Assembly (NCBI RefSeq): GCF_000143415.4
Contig: NW_003314268.1
Location: 2,927,502 to 2,991,501, forward strand
Length of the DNA: 64,000 nt
Direction: 5' to 3'
From: Selaginella moellendorffii
Taxonomy: Eukaryota > Streptophyta > Lycopodiopsida > Selaginellales > Selaginellaceae
Below are positions 1 to 11,640 of the stretch, in pieces (position 1 is the first letter of the stretch; each line of letters starts with the position of its first letter). Both the position numbers and the translations under genes were made by a program. Below the pieces are notes generated by a model. It made no database searches. It worked only from the letters and a program-made list of their open reading frames with translations, and had not been told where the DNA came from.

Positions 1-276
1 AGAGAGCGAGCGTGGAGGAGGAGAGAGAGCTTAGAAGAAGAGAAGCGCCCAGACTTACTTCTTTCGTGTCACAGAAGCGCCCGTGGAGGCCCTGGGCCGC
101 GGAGAGAGGCCGCAAGTAGTCCGTCCAGATCTGGCAGGCCTTTGCCCGGAGCTGCTTGGAGCGGCATGGCTTCCGCCCCTTGGAACTAGTGCTGGAGTTT
201 CTAGTGTCGGCCGCTGCTCCTCCATTTTCCCTTCCATGGCGAAATATTTCAAGGCAAGAACGATCGATCATCGATC

Positions 277-558
277 TTACCTGCTATCTCCTGGTGACGC
301 TGGTGGATCCAGTAATCCCTCTGAAAATCCTGCGCCCGTGCTGCCTGGATTGTCCCCAATCTTGGTGTGGAAACTGCGATGGCAGCCACAGGCCGAGCAG
401 ATTTTGCTCGTCTCGCAATCGGTGTCGAATTCCTGGCATCCATCCAGCAAGTAGCCGCCATTGCCCAGCGCGTGATTGCGCTTGCAAGCGCCGTAGCGCT
501 GCGATGGCGCCGAAGCCTTGGCAGCAATGGGATCGGGCGCTCTCTTCTGTGACGCCAT
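277..558 (-). CDS. Mini zinc finger (MIF) / ZF-HD dimerisation-domain protein
   Basis: The 93-residue product, reading from the ATG at 558, carries the ZF-HD dimerisation zinc finger: YGACKRNHALGNGGYLLDGC, then QEF, then a C-terminal ICSACGCHRSFH. Known members have YREC.KNHAA..GG...DGC.EF....L.CAACGCHRNFH, so the spacing of Cys and His matches with mild substitutions. There is no homeodomain, as in the MIF proteins that dimerise with and inhibit ZF-HD homeodomain transcription factors in the nucleus. An in-frame codon series extends upstream to 606, but the 558 ATG is the natural start. The stop TAA lies inside a good splice donor (CAG|GTAAGA, boundary 281/280), so a spliced form with a different C-terminus is possible. 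A further minus-strand open stretch at 55-252 ends in another donor-like site, so the transcript could continue past the left window edge. Family call is firm; gene structure is not. Confidence 0.75.
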   Translation of the reverse strand: MASQKRAPDPIAAKASAPSQRYGACKRNHALGNGGYLLDGCQEFDTDCETSKICSACGCHRSFHTKIGDNPGSTGAGFSEGLLDPPASPGDSR

Positions 559-636
559 CCCTGCCAAGAACCCTAAAATGTGAAGCCTTAAAACGGAATA
601 TACCATAAACGGATATTTATTTGTAGGGTTCTCCTT

Positions 637-644
637 TAGGGTTT
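637..644 (+). promoter_or_regulatory. Telo-box-like motif (TAGGGTTT)
   Basis: TAGGGTTT lies between the divergent mini zinc finger gene and the ABC1 kinase, about 115 bp before the kinase ATG. Telo boxes (AAACCCTA) are known near the transcription start of many plant housekeeping genes. Function here is inferred. Confidence 0.35.
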
Positions 645-757
645 GTGCTCGTCGCGGTCGGCAAGGCGGTTTTCTCCCATCTCCCGTGAATCGGGAGCGC
701 GGATTTCATGGTTTGATCGCAGAGAAGAAAATTCGCGCGTTGCCAGCAGATTTAGTG

Positions 758-3300
758 ATGCCCTGGACGAAGGCAGACCAGCTCTATCGCTCCGCCATCG
801 CCTGCTTTGGGGGGAAGTCGGGATTCAAGCGAGCAAGGAACCAGACGGTGCTGTATGGCTCCTCCACTCGCGCGTCGACATGGAGGTTCTACTCCTTCTC
901 CTCGATTTTCCTTCGCCAATTTCACGCCAGCGCCGCGCTAGAGAAGGCGGCGAGGCTTGAGACGGTGTCCAATGCGAGGCGGGCGGCGTTTTTGATACAC
1001 TCGTGGAAGAGCTGGAAGCAACGAAGGCACCTCTTTCTTCTCCACTCTCCGGAAGCCAAGTTTTGCTACTGGAAGCCAGCTTTTTTTGTTGGTTTGGGAA
1101 ACCACAAAGGTCAGGTACATACATTTCTGGGGTTTGAGCTTGATCTTTCGTGACTCAAAGCTGGATTTTTTAAACTTTTTTTTTCTTTTGGATCTTCAGA
1201 TGATAGTCAGGTGGATGGCTTTTACACTCGGGAGTGCTCCTTTTCTCTTCAAAGGAGCGGCAATGGCCGAGGAGGCAAATGGTGGAATGAAGTGGCCTTT
1301 TGGAAGCCTGTATGATCATCCTCCACCCACGGGTCTGTCTTTAAGCCACACGGATTTGCAGCTCAAGAAGGCCACCTTCCGGCAAAAGGTACTACAATTT
1401 CATCCCGAGCAAAGGTGTTGGTATTCTTGATCTGATAAGTGATTCGTTTTCATGGCAAAGACAGTTGAAGCAGTGTTGCTCTTCTTCCGCACGCTGTACC
1501 TGTTTGCTCTCTTCACTCCAGCGTTAGTGCTATCGATGTTCGCAGCGGACAAGCCTGACTCGAGGTTGCGTGCTGCGTGGTTGTATGTGCTTTTGAGAAC
1601 TTTAGAGTATGCTGGTACGTCTTTTTGCCTATCTGAGGATTAAGCTTATGTATCGTGCTTTCTTTTAGGCCCTGCTTTCATCAAATGGGGACAATGGGCC
1701 GCCACTCGTCCTGATATGTTTCCAGCGGACATATGCCAGCAGCTATCAAAGCTACATTCGCAGGTTTGTGTTTGTTTGATTCCCGCCAACTTTTTTCTGA
1801 AGTTAATATCTTTAGGCACCTGCCCATACGTTTTATGAAACACGTAAAATCATTGAGAAGGCGTTCCATTTACCTTTAGATCGTCTGTTTGAGGAGTTCT
1901 CTGAGAAACCAATAGCATCTGGAAGCATAGCACAGGTATCGTGCTTTGGTGCTTCCTCGTTAGTGTTATCTTGACTTTTTCTCAGGTGCACAAAGCGGTT
2001 TTGAGAACCAAAGGTCAAAAGCCACTTGTAGTTGCCGTTAAGGTACACAATCTATTCTGAAGCTCTCCTTTGACAAGTCCTTTTGAAGGTCCGGCATCCG
2101 CGTGTGAGCACGGTTATTCAGCGCGACTTCGTGATAATGAATTGGTTAGCCCGAATGTCGACCAAGTTTTCTTCGTTAGAACACTTGCAGCTAGATAAAA
2201 CCGTCCAGCAATTCGCGACGTTCATGACAAAACAGGTGAGGCTGTTATACTCGCATATATAATTACCAGTCTCGTTCATTTCCCAGGTAGATTTGACTCT
2301 TGAGGCAGCACATTTGATGAGGTTCATATACAATTTTCGGCAATGGCGAAATGTTTCTTTTCCACGGCCTATTTATCCACTTGTGCATCCCGAAGTTTTA
2401 GTTGAGGTAACTTACGATAAACTTAGGTTTCCTATATCGATTTTAAATGGTAATTTTTGCAGACATTTGAGGAAGGCCGGAGCATCCAAGATTTTATCGA
2501 CGAAGGTCCACGGACGAAACTACATTCTCAGTTGGCCAGGCTTGGGAGTAGTCTACTTTTGAAGATGTTGTTGGTATGGAAACTTTTTAAGCTGATTGCT
2601 GCTTATTTCGATCGTGGTATGGCAGTCAGATAATTTCATTCATGGTGATCTCCATCCTGGCAATATGTTCGTAAAGCTGGGTAAAAAGGTTCCTCAATTG
2701 ATACTATTAGATGTGGGAATGACAGCCGAGCTAAGTCAAAGAAACCGGTACATTCTTCTGGAACTGTTTAAGGTATCTATTGCTTCTCTTTCTTTTCCAT
2801 GGCTTATCTGACAACGTCCTTTGAAAGGCACTCTCCGATAAAGATGGAGCTCGAGTTGCACGCTGCGCACTTGAGTTTTCAGAGGATCAAACGTGTACCA
2901 ATCCAGAGGTATGCTGTTTTCAGCCGGGAAGACATCACACTGAAGCGTTTGGTCACAGGCTTTCGTAGGCGATGTCGACAATACCTTCAAGCAATACTTG
3001 TCAGTTCGAGGTACTTCGAAGATGGGTGATTACATAGCAGAGCTGTTTGAGCAAGTGAGAAGGTACCGCGTCAACCTCGATGGTGAGGTGTGCACGGTAA
3101 TGGTGACGGTAGTCATTCTCGAGGTCAGTCATGCGCTGTGCCAATTCAGAGTGCCTAAGCTGGTTTGCTTTCCTTTTCAGGGTTGGCAACGTAAGTTGGA
3201 CATGTCTCTGGACATAATGCGAATGGTCAAGGAGCTCCTTTTCAAAGCTGAATGGACTGCCTCCTTTGAATATGTAATGGGTGCCATCGCTGCTCCATAG
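758..3300 (+). CDS. ABC1/ADCK (UbiB-family) atypical kinase, probably mitochondrial
   Basis: A 13-exon gene; exons read as 758-1114, 1200-1388, 1461-1614, 1669-1763, 1816-1935, 1986-2042, 2089-2235, 2287-2406, 2463-2573, 2626-2772, 2828-2908, 2959-3123 and 3181-3300, all with GT/AG introns. ABC1 hallmarks appear in order: GPAFIKWGQWAATRPDMFP (KxGQ motif) across the exon 3/4 join, ASGSIAQVH (the alanine-rich nucleotide loop equivalent), VAVKVRHP with the ATP-site lysine, FIHGDLHPGN (catalytic loop) and LLDVGM (metal-binding DFG equivalent, here DVG). The N-terminus is rich in Arg, Ser and Ala and nearly acid-free, consistent with an organelle transit peptide. UbiB-family proteins support coenzyme Q biosynthesis or quinone/lipid homeostasis; the gene resembles the ADCK2-like branch, but that subgroup is my inference. 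The start is the first in-frame ATG. Confidence 0.85.
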
Positions 3301-3459
3301 CCAAAATTTTGTCCTAAGTAAAAAGGTGCCGAGTCCCACACGCCTCGACGAAAGTCCTTGCGCCGTTGGACTTTTAGCAGGAAACACGTCTCCTCGGTGC
3401 AGCATTTTTTTTTTTAAATTAGGAAGGAGTGAATTGCAGGAACTCAAAGATTGCTTCGA

Positions 3460-4694
3460 ATGGCAAAGGTAGTTTGCGTGACTGGAGCTGGTGGTTTCAT
3501 TGCCTCGTGGATCGTTCGTGATCTTCTGAAGAAAGGCTGTACGGTTCATGGCACTGTCCGCGATCCAGGTTCTTGTTTCTTATCTTTGTCCTATCTTAGT
3601 TTGTGAAGTGATGGTGGCGTTCAGATAACGCCAAGTATGGACATCTAAAGCAATTGGATGGAAGCGAGAGACTCAAACTACATAAAGCTGATGTTCTTGA
3701 CTACGATTCAATCGCTGACGCGATTCGGGACTGTGAAGTTGTGTTCCACACCGCTTGCCCTGTAACCATATCGCCTGAGAATCCAGATGTATGTCCTGTT
3801 TCATTTCTTTTCTCTGGATAAGGCTGACTGTGTAATTGAGTCCCAGGATGTTTTGGTGCCAGCAATCACCGGCACTCGCAACGTCTTGAAAGCCTGCGCA
3901 CAGGAGGGGATCAAACGGGTCATCGTCACGTCGTCCATGGCTGCAGTTCTGTTCGATCCGAATCGGCCTAGGGAAAGAATTGTCGATGAGAGCTGCTGGT
4001 CTGATATTGACCTCTGCGGGAAGATGAAGGTAAGAGAACTTTATCGATGGTAGACTTTACTCACTGGAACTCTTGTTTCAAGGTATGGTATGTGGTAGCC
4101 AAGACGGAGTCTGAGAAGCTAGCGTGGAGTCTCTCCAAGGAGTACGGCCTTGACCTCATCACGATCTGCCCCTCGTACGTGTTTGGCCCGATGCTCCAGC
4201 CAACGCTGAATTTCAGCAGTGAGGTCTTGAAGGTTCTCGTGGATGGTTTGTGCTAAGTTTTCACTGCTTGAGAAGCCTGTTAACGTCTCGTTTTGCAGGT
4301 AGCCAAAGCAGCTATGCCGATGTGTCCATCTCAGTTGTGGACGTGAGAGACGTCTCAAAAGCTCACATTAAGGCCATGGACAAGGAGGAGGCCTCGGGCC
4401 GCTATCTCTGCGTGGAAAGTGTGGTGTCCAACAGGGAAATCATCGAGATTCTCAAGGCCAAGTTCCCTCAGCTTCCATATCCAAAAGAGTAAGCATTTTC
4501 TTTCCGGGGTTCCCATTAAAGCTGGAAACGCCAGGTGCGTTGCTGACAAGAGCGGTTTGAGTGAATACGGCGGTAATCCCGAGAAAATAGCAAAGAAGAA
4601 GATCATGGAGCTGATTACTGAATTCGACATACCACTCGAACGAATGCTGTATGACACAGTCTCCGATATGCGAGACAAGGGATTGTTACCTTAG
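3460..4694 (+). CDS. Cinnamoyl-CoA reductase / dihydroflavonol reductase-like NAD(P)-dependent dehydrogenase
   Basis: Six exons: 3460-3568, 3625-3788, 3847-4029, 4083-4245, 4299-4488 and 4535-4694, all with consistent phases. The product starts with the Rossmann fold [15 protein letters not shown] (GxxGxxA-type), followed by an NADP-type TVRDP segment, the conserved [10 protein letters not shown] and VFHTACPV regions, [10 protein letters not shown] with the catalytic Ser, and WYVVAK, the YxxxK catalytic pair. The length, about 323 residues, is normal for extended short-chain dehydrogenases of the CCR/DFR/BAN superfamily. These enzymes act in the cytosol on phenylpropanoyl-CoA esters, dihydroflavonols or related aldehydes and ketones. 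The NWYCYGK signature of true lignin CCR is not present (the site reads VWYVVAK), so I would call it CCR-like and leave the substrate open. It starts 160 bp after the ABC1 kinase stop, in the same direction. Confidence 0.85.
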
Positions 4695-4937
4695 TTTCAT
4701 CTTCACAAGTCGATACGGTCGTCAGGAACACAGCGTGCTTGACCTGTCGAGGCTGGACGAAATAATGCGAGCTTTCAAACTCTACATTAGATTCATATGG
4801 ATAGTTTTTCCACACTACATTTCTCTTCATTTCTTTGTTTCGACGGTCGTATTTTTCTCAAGACTGGGAAGAAAGATAAAAGGGAAAAAATAAAATGACG
4901 TGGCGCGCCCTAGCAGTTGCTTTGGCTGCAACCCTAG

Positions 4938-5519
4938 ATGATGGAGTCCGAGCAGGCAGTCGTGGAGAGCATGGGCACCGGGCCTATGGACTCCATGAGC
5001 CCAGTTGATATGCTCAAGTAAGTTAAATATCTCTTGTTTTTCATTTGTTTCTCTTGCTGCTGTTACCAGGCTTCTGGAAGACGAGGCCGAGCGGCTGTGT
5101 CAAATCGAGCAAAAAATTCTCAACCAGCTACACCACTTACAGGTATGAAGATTCAACTTCCATTCCAATGTGTTCTACGTGTTCTTTGTTTCTTTCATTC
5201 CCCAGGTAGAGGAGAGCATTTACACACAGGCCATGAAGCAACTGGAGACGACCAACACAACGAGCGAGCAGCCCAAGGAGGCGCTCGACGAGGCGGACGA
5301 GGTACCTAGCAGTGAAATCGTTCCTCTTTCCTGACAACTTTGCATTTTCTCCTGTGAATTCCCGACTAGGATGACGATGACGACATGAACTTTGCGGAGG
5401 AGCTTGATCGCGAGCTCGCCGAGGCTCTCAAGGCCACACTCCAGGCAGATGACCTCTTGAGAAAGGACGACACTGGCACTGCAGCTCCCGAGGACAAAGC
5501 GTCCCAAGACATCGAGTAG
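4938..5519 (+). CDS. Small acidic coiled-coil protein, unidentified
   Basis: Four exons (4938-5017, 5070-5142, 5206-5301, 5370-5519) encode about 132 residues beginning with two ATGs in tandem. The middle, roughly residues 27-65, is heptad-like and charged (LLEDEAERLCQIEQKILNQL, then VEESIYTQAMKQLE), consistent with a coiled coil. The C-terminal half is acidic (runs of Asp/Glu after DEADE). I do not recognise the family; subunits of small coiled-coil complexes look like this, but nothing pins it down. It is real because exon boundaries are clean, the reading frame holds across three introns, and a decayed duplicate lies at 16630-17090. Its stop is only 50 bp from the stop of the convergent LCB2 gene, so the 3' ends of the two transcripts must overlap or be extremely short. 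Confidence 0.65.
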
Positions 5520-5569
5520 AAGAGAAAGTTTGCGGTCTCCAGTTTTGTACATAAGCAAGGACTTTTGTG

Positions 5570-7635
5570 TCAATGTTTGAAGTATTTGATGTGAACCAGG
5601 TCCCCAACTTCACTGATAACCTGGACAACAACAGCGCGTGGTTATAGACTCGGAAGGGATTTTACCACGTACGGACCTCTAGTGCTTGCTCCAAGTCTTC
5701 CTTGGTGTGTGACGCCGAAATACATATCCTGGCTCGGGCTAGGAGTAAGGGTGTCGCTGGAAAGGCCACAGTCACAACAGCCACCTATAAAACAGAAAGA
5801 AGAATCAAGACTTCCGCTTCAAAGTTGCAAAGACTTACATTTCGCCTGAGGCACTCGCGACTGAAGGCGGGGATCTTTGCTGGATTGTAAAGCATAATCG
5901 GCATAACTGGAGAGTCTCTGTCACCCAGGACCTCAAATCCCATCTTCCGTAGCTCCTGACGGAAATAGTTACTGTTTTCTCGTACTTGAGCAAGCTTTCG
6001 GGCACCTGAATGAAACATTCCATAAGGTATCTCAGTCTCTGTAAGCAAGCAAACGTACCCCTATCAGTGTCATCTTCACCAATTATGACTTTCATGGCCG
6101 ATATTACTTGTTGCGCAACGGGAGGTGACATTGCGGTTGCGTACATATGGCCAGGACTAATGCTCTTCAAATATGCGATAAGGTCCTGCAAAGATATTCT
6201 CATCCATGAGTCACAATAACCAGGAGAAAGTTGTCTTACTTTAGATCCCGCAATGTATCCCCCGGAAGAACCAAAAGACTTTGTGAACGTACCCATCATC
6301 ACATCTATATCAGCAGGATCAACGCCCAAGTGCTCGCAGACTCCTCTCCCAGTCTTTCCAATGGCGCCTATACTGTGTGCCTCATCAAGGTACACGTATG
6401 CCTATTCCAACAGTTTTTAGAAGACATTGAGAGAGCAAAATACCTTGTAGGCTTTGCAGACTTGCACTATCTCTTTTAATCTGCAAATCTCCCCCTCCAT
6501 GCTGTAAATCCCTTCCACGACAACAATTATCTTTTTCCAAGGCCGATGAGTCCGAGGTTGTCCTTCAGCAATGTTCTCCCGTAGCACCTCTTCGAGATGC
6601 TGGGGTGCTGAAAATTCGTATCAGCATTCAGTGAGAAAAACGCAAACGTAAAACAGCTTACAGTTGTGCTGGAAAACTTTCACTTTGGAGCCAGAACTAC
6701 GCGCTCCAAATATAATAGATGCGTGGTTCAAAGAATCGCTGATGATTAGTCCTCCCTACCACATGCCATAAGCTTGCGACATAAATTCCACAAAGAAAAA
6801 TCATACCTTGCCAATAAGGCCTGGTAGTGTGGTTGAGTTGGTCGCGAAACCCATTCCGTAAACCATTGAATCCGGTTTGCCAACGAATCGTGCAACCAAC
6901 TCCTCTAGCTCTACATGGAGTGATGTAGTTCCTGTAATTCATAAAGTTAGGTACTTTCTAGAAAGGAAAAAAACGGAAATTTTACCTCCATCAACACGGC
7001 TAGCACAAGTGCTAGCACCATATTTTTCCAGAGACTCGATCACCCGCGGCGTACAGTACTCGTCAGCGGCAGCAAATCCAAGGTAGTTGTAAGAGCCAAG
7101 GTTGAGACATCTCCGGGTCTTGAAGGGCCGACTATCAAAACAAAAAATCCAAGGATCAGGGAAGCTCCCGAAAAGAAACTTCCAAAAGCACGAGAATTCT
7201 AAGTACCAAACACAAAAAGTTATCACCTACTGTAAAGTCTTGTTATTATCGCTCGACTCCCTTTCAATCACATCGATCCACGACTCTGGAGCGCTCGCAA
7301 TGGGCCGATTGAAGCAATCCTTTCACAAAAGAGAAAAGAAATCTAAAACCAAGACCAGTCCAGCGAAATATTACCTGGATCCTGTGGTATAAGCGCCTGG
7401 CATAGAAATCTTCATAGCTCCGACACAATGGCGCATATCCCTGTAGAGCAAGCGAGAAATCCAGGGATCCGGCTCAAATCCAGCCTCAAGAAATGCTTAC
7501 CGGCGGATTCGCGTCCTTGATCGCGAAGAATGCCCTGTGGATCGAGCGGCACAAATCGCGCAGATGACCTAGCACGAAGAGCAGGCCGTAGCTGATGTAG
7601 GTGGAGTAGAGCGTGAGAATGGACGCTGTGCTCAT
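5570..7635 (-). CDS. LCB2: Serine palmitoyltransferase long-chain base subunit 2
   Basis: This multi-exon gene encodes the PLP-binding catalytic subunit of serine palmitoyltransferase, which condenses serine with palmitoyl-CoA in the ER membrane to start sphingolipid synthesis. Reading from the ATG at 7635: the N-terminal membrane segment ([19 protein letters not shown]), [18 protein letters not shown], the conserved [13 protein letters not shown], then [19 protein letters not shown], a [17 protein letters not shown] block with the PLP-contacting Asp/His, and [18 protein letters not shown], whose Lys forms the Schiff base. The final exons read [19 protein letters not shown] and end ...VHIKYFKH. 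All blocks match the LCB2 family in order; introns are short. A decayed partial duplicate lies at 15760-16480. The gene converges on the coiled-coil gene (stops 50 bp apart). Confidence 0.92.
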
Positions 7636-7699
7636 TGCGCTGGCGAGTCGCGAAGAAAATAAACGAAATGGAGAAACAGAGCACGAGTAGACCTAATCA

Positions 7700-8210
7700 A
7701 AGAACCCTAGAAACACCAACGGTCCAGATTTGACGTCGCGATTGAAGAGGTCGAGCTGCCTTTGCGAAGTGTGGAGCGCTGCCACGCTCCTGTAAATCCC
7801 TTCCATATTTCCATCCTCTCTCTCTCCATCGCCTCCTTCCTCGCCCCCGATATCACTTCTTCCTCCTTCGCTGCTGCTGATGAAGATAATGCTCCTGCTT
7901 GTGATGAGTCTCTCACTTCAGCCGGATCTATGGAAGCTGGCGAATAGATCACCGTCTCCCCCAACATCACAGCCGGGAAGATGGACTGGAGATGGCTCTC
8001 GCACTCCCGGACGAACTTGAACAGGAGCTAGGCCTGCTCCAAATGGAATGGAAGAAAAAAGAAGAAAAGCGATTGCATCATAGAAGAAGCCAAGAGGAAA
8101 GATTTCAAGCTTGTATACACCATCTCTCGCCGTGAAATGTAACTAAGTCCTTCCAGATATTCCACATCTCCTCATCAAAATAGGAACAACCTGACAAAGA
8201 GCTTAACTCA
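7700..8210 (-). pseudogene. Decayed duplicate of the SPX-domain gene (3' part)
   Basis: The stretch matches 17225-18080, the 3' half of the intact SPX gene, in the same orientation. It keeps the shared leader (ACACCAACGGTCCAGATTTG), the MLGETVI segment and the Ala/Glu-rich tail (residues like SSSAAAKEEEV), the following intron with the TGGAATGGAAG stretch, and the part of exon 2 around TCCTTCCAGATATT. It lacks roughly 135 bp near the 3' end, has other internal deletions and frame changes, and stops before the SPX domain proper. It lies just upstream (on the minus strand) of the LCB2 start codon, so it may now supply part of the LCB2 promoter or 5' leader. Confidence 0.75.
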
Positions 8211-9955
8211 CAAGATGTTTAGACTTTACTTTTCTGATTGAAAACACAACAGAGGTATTGATCTTGCTGGAGAAAGAGCACCTTGGATGAGATTGGTGCC
8301 TACCTCAATAACTCGAGGAGCTTTCATAAGGTTAAGAGTTGAGAGGGAGGCCGGGTTTTGCTCCTCTTCTGTTCGTCTAAACATTTTTTTGAGCTAGCTT
8401 GATTCAAATAGACAAATACTGGGAGCAGCTACCAATCTCTCTCCCTTCAAAGCTGCAGTGCTTCAAAAGGAGGGGAGATGGCCTAAAGGCACTGCATCAT
8501 TTGCTGCATTCACATCTGCACCAGCTCAACCATTCCAATCAAGTGGAGCTCCTGGACCCTGATGCTGTGCTGCCGTGGCTCATCTACTTGAAAACTAGTA
8601 TAAATTTAAGTATCCTTTCTAGGCTATTGAACAAGGTATTGAAGCAGTTTTTCTCGGATGAGTTTGCCCTTGGACTCATTGTGGTGATCATAGTGATGAT
8701 CATCAGGATGAAGTTCTTCCATCTAGTCTTCCATGACATCTCCTCTGTCAATGAGATAATTACGGAGTAGGTAGCAAGCGTAAACAATATCAAGGATAAC
8801 ATTTGGTTGCATTCAGATTTTCGACATAAGAATCTGGAAATTTCCTGTAAAAAGCTTCATTTTAGAAGATGAAGAGAATTGAAAACAATGCAAACCTCCT
8901 AGTAAACCAAATGCACAGTCCACCATTTATCGTCCTTTCAAAAATTTAATTTTGTAGAGCTTCTTCAGCATACTCAAATTTACTCTTCTTCTGAACAGTG
9001 TTACGATTGCAATATTGCATTTTATCTCTTATGAGTTATATGAAAGAGAAATTTTATCAAAATTTAATTAAAATTATGGTTTGTCAAAGTGGAATTCAAA
9101 AAATTCAATTTAGAATTGCATGATAAAAGTTTTATTAAAATTCTTTATTAAATTAATTGAGGTTAGACACCCCAAGACCCAAGACCCAGAGCTCAATTGA
9201 TGCATGCTCATCACATTCACCACATATTCACCACACGACTGAAACAAGGAGATAAACTGAATCACTAAATTGGCTAACTAGGCACCTGGGTTTGAGCACT
9301 TGCTTCCATTAGAGCATCCTGATGTATACATAAGTTGAGCAAATCAGTTAGTTCGGATGAAAAGAGAGGAGAGATGAAAAAAAAGCCACTACTAAGTGTT
9401 CTATGAGCTCCATGACATTAGACTAGCAGGATTAGTGCTTCATGAGCTTGGATTGTTGCCTATAATCTAAACAAACCAATTAATCTCACAAACACAAAAT
9501 AAAAGAAGAAGAAGATGATGAAAAACTAATCAATGCTCCATAGGCTGTATTCAATCTAAACAGTACTTGTTATATTTTCCCATTATATTGAGCTTTCATA
9601 AATATTAAAAGGTGAGCTCTCCCATTGATTAGTTTTGTAATTGGTTGGCTTCCACGTGGTTGGTGGTTGTGGCTGTTTTCTTGCCCAGACAAAAAATAAA
9701 ATAAAAAATTGGTAAACAAAAAATGCTTTACCAAGTAAAAATTCCTTGGAGAATGCTTTGCATAGATGCTTGCACCTGTCATGTATGTAGTGCATTGACA
9801 GCTTGTATCTTTCGAAAATGTGAACCATCAACTAGTAGACGAGGCATCCCCACCATCACCCGTCTTCACCAGTGCCTCCCATGGCACTGTTTCCCCACTT
9901 TCTACACGAGCTCTCTGGCCACGGAGTCCTCCATGGCTGCAAGCCATGAGAAGGC
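8211..9955. other. AT-rich intergenic DNA
   Basis: No gene is supported. An open frame at 8399-8770 (+) has a hydrophobic C-terminal half but no recognisable domain, no codon bias and no splice support; I treat it as chance. The rest is AT-rich with short A/T runs (notably 9000-9160). Confidence 0.4.
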
Positions 9956-9959
9956 AAAC

Positions 9960-11640
9960 GAAGGTGATGGCAGTCGGGTTTGCAGCCCTTGTCTAGCGTG
10001 CTTGCACAGATGTCATCGGTGTGGCCCTGTGGCAATTATCGTGTTCCAAGCCACCACATCCTTGCTTGCCAAGGGCACGAAGATCTGAGTTCGCAGGGAT
10101 ATCGTCGCTCTCCATTCCGGGCATATATGCCATGCATTGGAGCTGCCAGGATTCCACACGACTTGAGAGCGATGAAGGTCTGTGCTCCAGGCTCCCACTC
10201 TCCCAAGAAGAGCTCCAGAGTGAGAGGAAAATCCCGGTTTTCAGCATAGCCGAGGAGAAGGGCTGTCCAAGAGACGACGTTGTGGTAAGGCATGGTGTCG
10301 AAATCCAGCCAAGAATCATCCATAACACTTCCACACTTTACATAGACGTCCATCAGCGTGTTTGCTAAGAAGGTTGCATTGTCAAGCCAGGCTTCTAGTG
10401 CTTGAGAGTGGACCAGTATGGTGTTTTCAAGACTTTGCAGCTTGACTAGCTTCCCAACGATCTTTTTATTGTGAGACCGGCACATGTGGCGAGAGCAGCA
10501 AGAAAACTGGGCGTATCAGCATTGCATCCTAAGATATTCAATCTGGTTTCTTCCTAGCCTCTCTCGGTGTAGCCAAGGATGAGTGAGTGCACAACGTCTC
10601 CCCCAGGAGCACCGTCAAAAACTTCTTCCAAGCTCCCACACTTGGCGTAAACGTCTACCAGGCGGCTGGCCACGAACAAGTCCGAGTCGTAGCATAGGCT
10701 GAATGGATCAGTCTTGCTTTCTCCAAAGAAGCGACCTTCGCGAGCTTTCTCGGGCTTGCTCTCTCACGGCCACGCTCGTCAAGGGCAACTGGAAGTTTCT
10801 CGTCTGGTTTGCCAAAGCTAGCTCTCCTGTCCACTATCTGTATAGCCGAGCATCATAGAAGTCCAAGAGGGCACGGCATCCCATCAAAGAACCTGCTCCG
10901 TGTAGGCGGTAGGCTGTCGATGAACATGCTTCCCAAACTGTTCCTCACCCGGACGCAGTCGAATGCGGGCATGGACGTCCCTGCCTCTTTCCAGAGCTCC
11001 CATCTCCGGCTAGAGTTCTCTCCTGGCTGCCAAGCTGCCGCAAGTGTTTAACGCAATCACGAAATTCACAGCATGGACTTCGAGCTTCCATCTGAGCAAG
11101 CAAATCCAAGGCCATCTCCATCTGCTTGTTCTCAACATATCCGGTCGTGAGCAACGTCCAGAAGACCTTGTCCCAGTGTTTGATCCCCTCGCAATTCCTC
11201 CAAGCTCCCACACTCGATATACATGCTAGCCACGAAACCATCAGTGTCAAACCCACGCTTGGAAGCTTTCGAGTGAAGAGCCATACCTTTGTGGAGCGAG
11301 CTCGTGCTAGGCCTCCTCCTTCGCAGCGACGCTGGAGCAAGCCTTGAGCGCGGCGATGAAAGTTTGAGCATTGGGGTGGCAGCCATCAGCCTGCATTTGA
11401 GCTCCAGGACCATGTCGCCATGGCCACCGTCCGTGCAACGTCGATGCCGCGCTGGGGCATCTTGTCGAAGACGGTAAAAGGGCGCCACACTTGGTTGGCC
11501 ACAAATGGATTGGAGTCGTCCCCGGCGAGGGCAGCATCGGAGCTGCGGGGCCGGAAATGCAGTCACAGCTTGATCAACCCTCGCACGAGAATTCTTTGCG
11601 GCCATCCAGCGTTGATGGCGCTGTGTCCCAGCCTTGATTA
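9960..11640 (-). pseudogene. Degenerate pentatricopeptide-repeat (PPR) gene
   Basis: PPR-type repeats are readable on the minus strand but only in pieces that jump between frames. The best, from 10485 downwards, contains LANTLMDVYVKCGSVMDD followed by NVVSWTALLLGYAENRDF and PLTLELF, the P/L/S-type repeat pattern of plant organellar RNA-editing factors. A second piece (11340-10945) carries DKVFWTLLTTGYVENKQM and MALDLLAQME, and a third (11605-11132) more repeat-like sequence. PPR genes are usually intronless, so the frame breaks mean decay, not splicing. PPR proteins bind organellar RNA and are very numerous in plants, lycophytes especially. No start, no complete repeat array and no C-terminal E/DYW domain can be joined. 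Confidence 0.6.

Noticed and set aside
8399-8770. Open frame of 123 codons with hydrophobic end
   Set aside because: No domain, no homolog recognised, and AT-rich composition makes chance frames likely.
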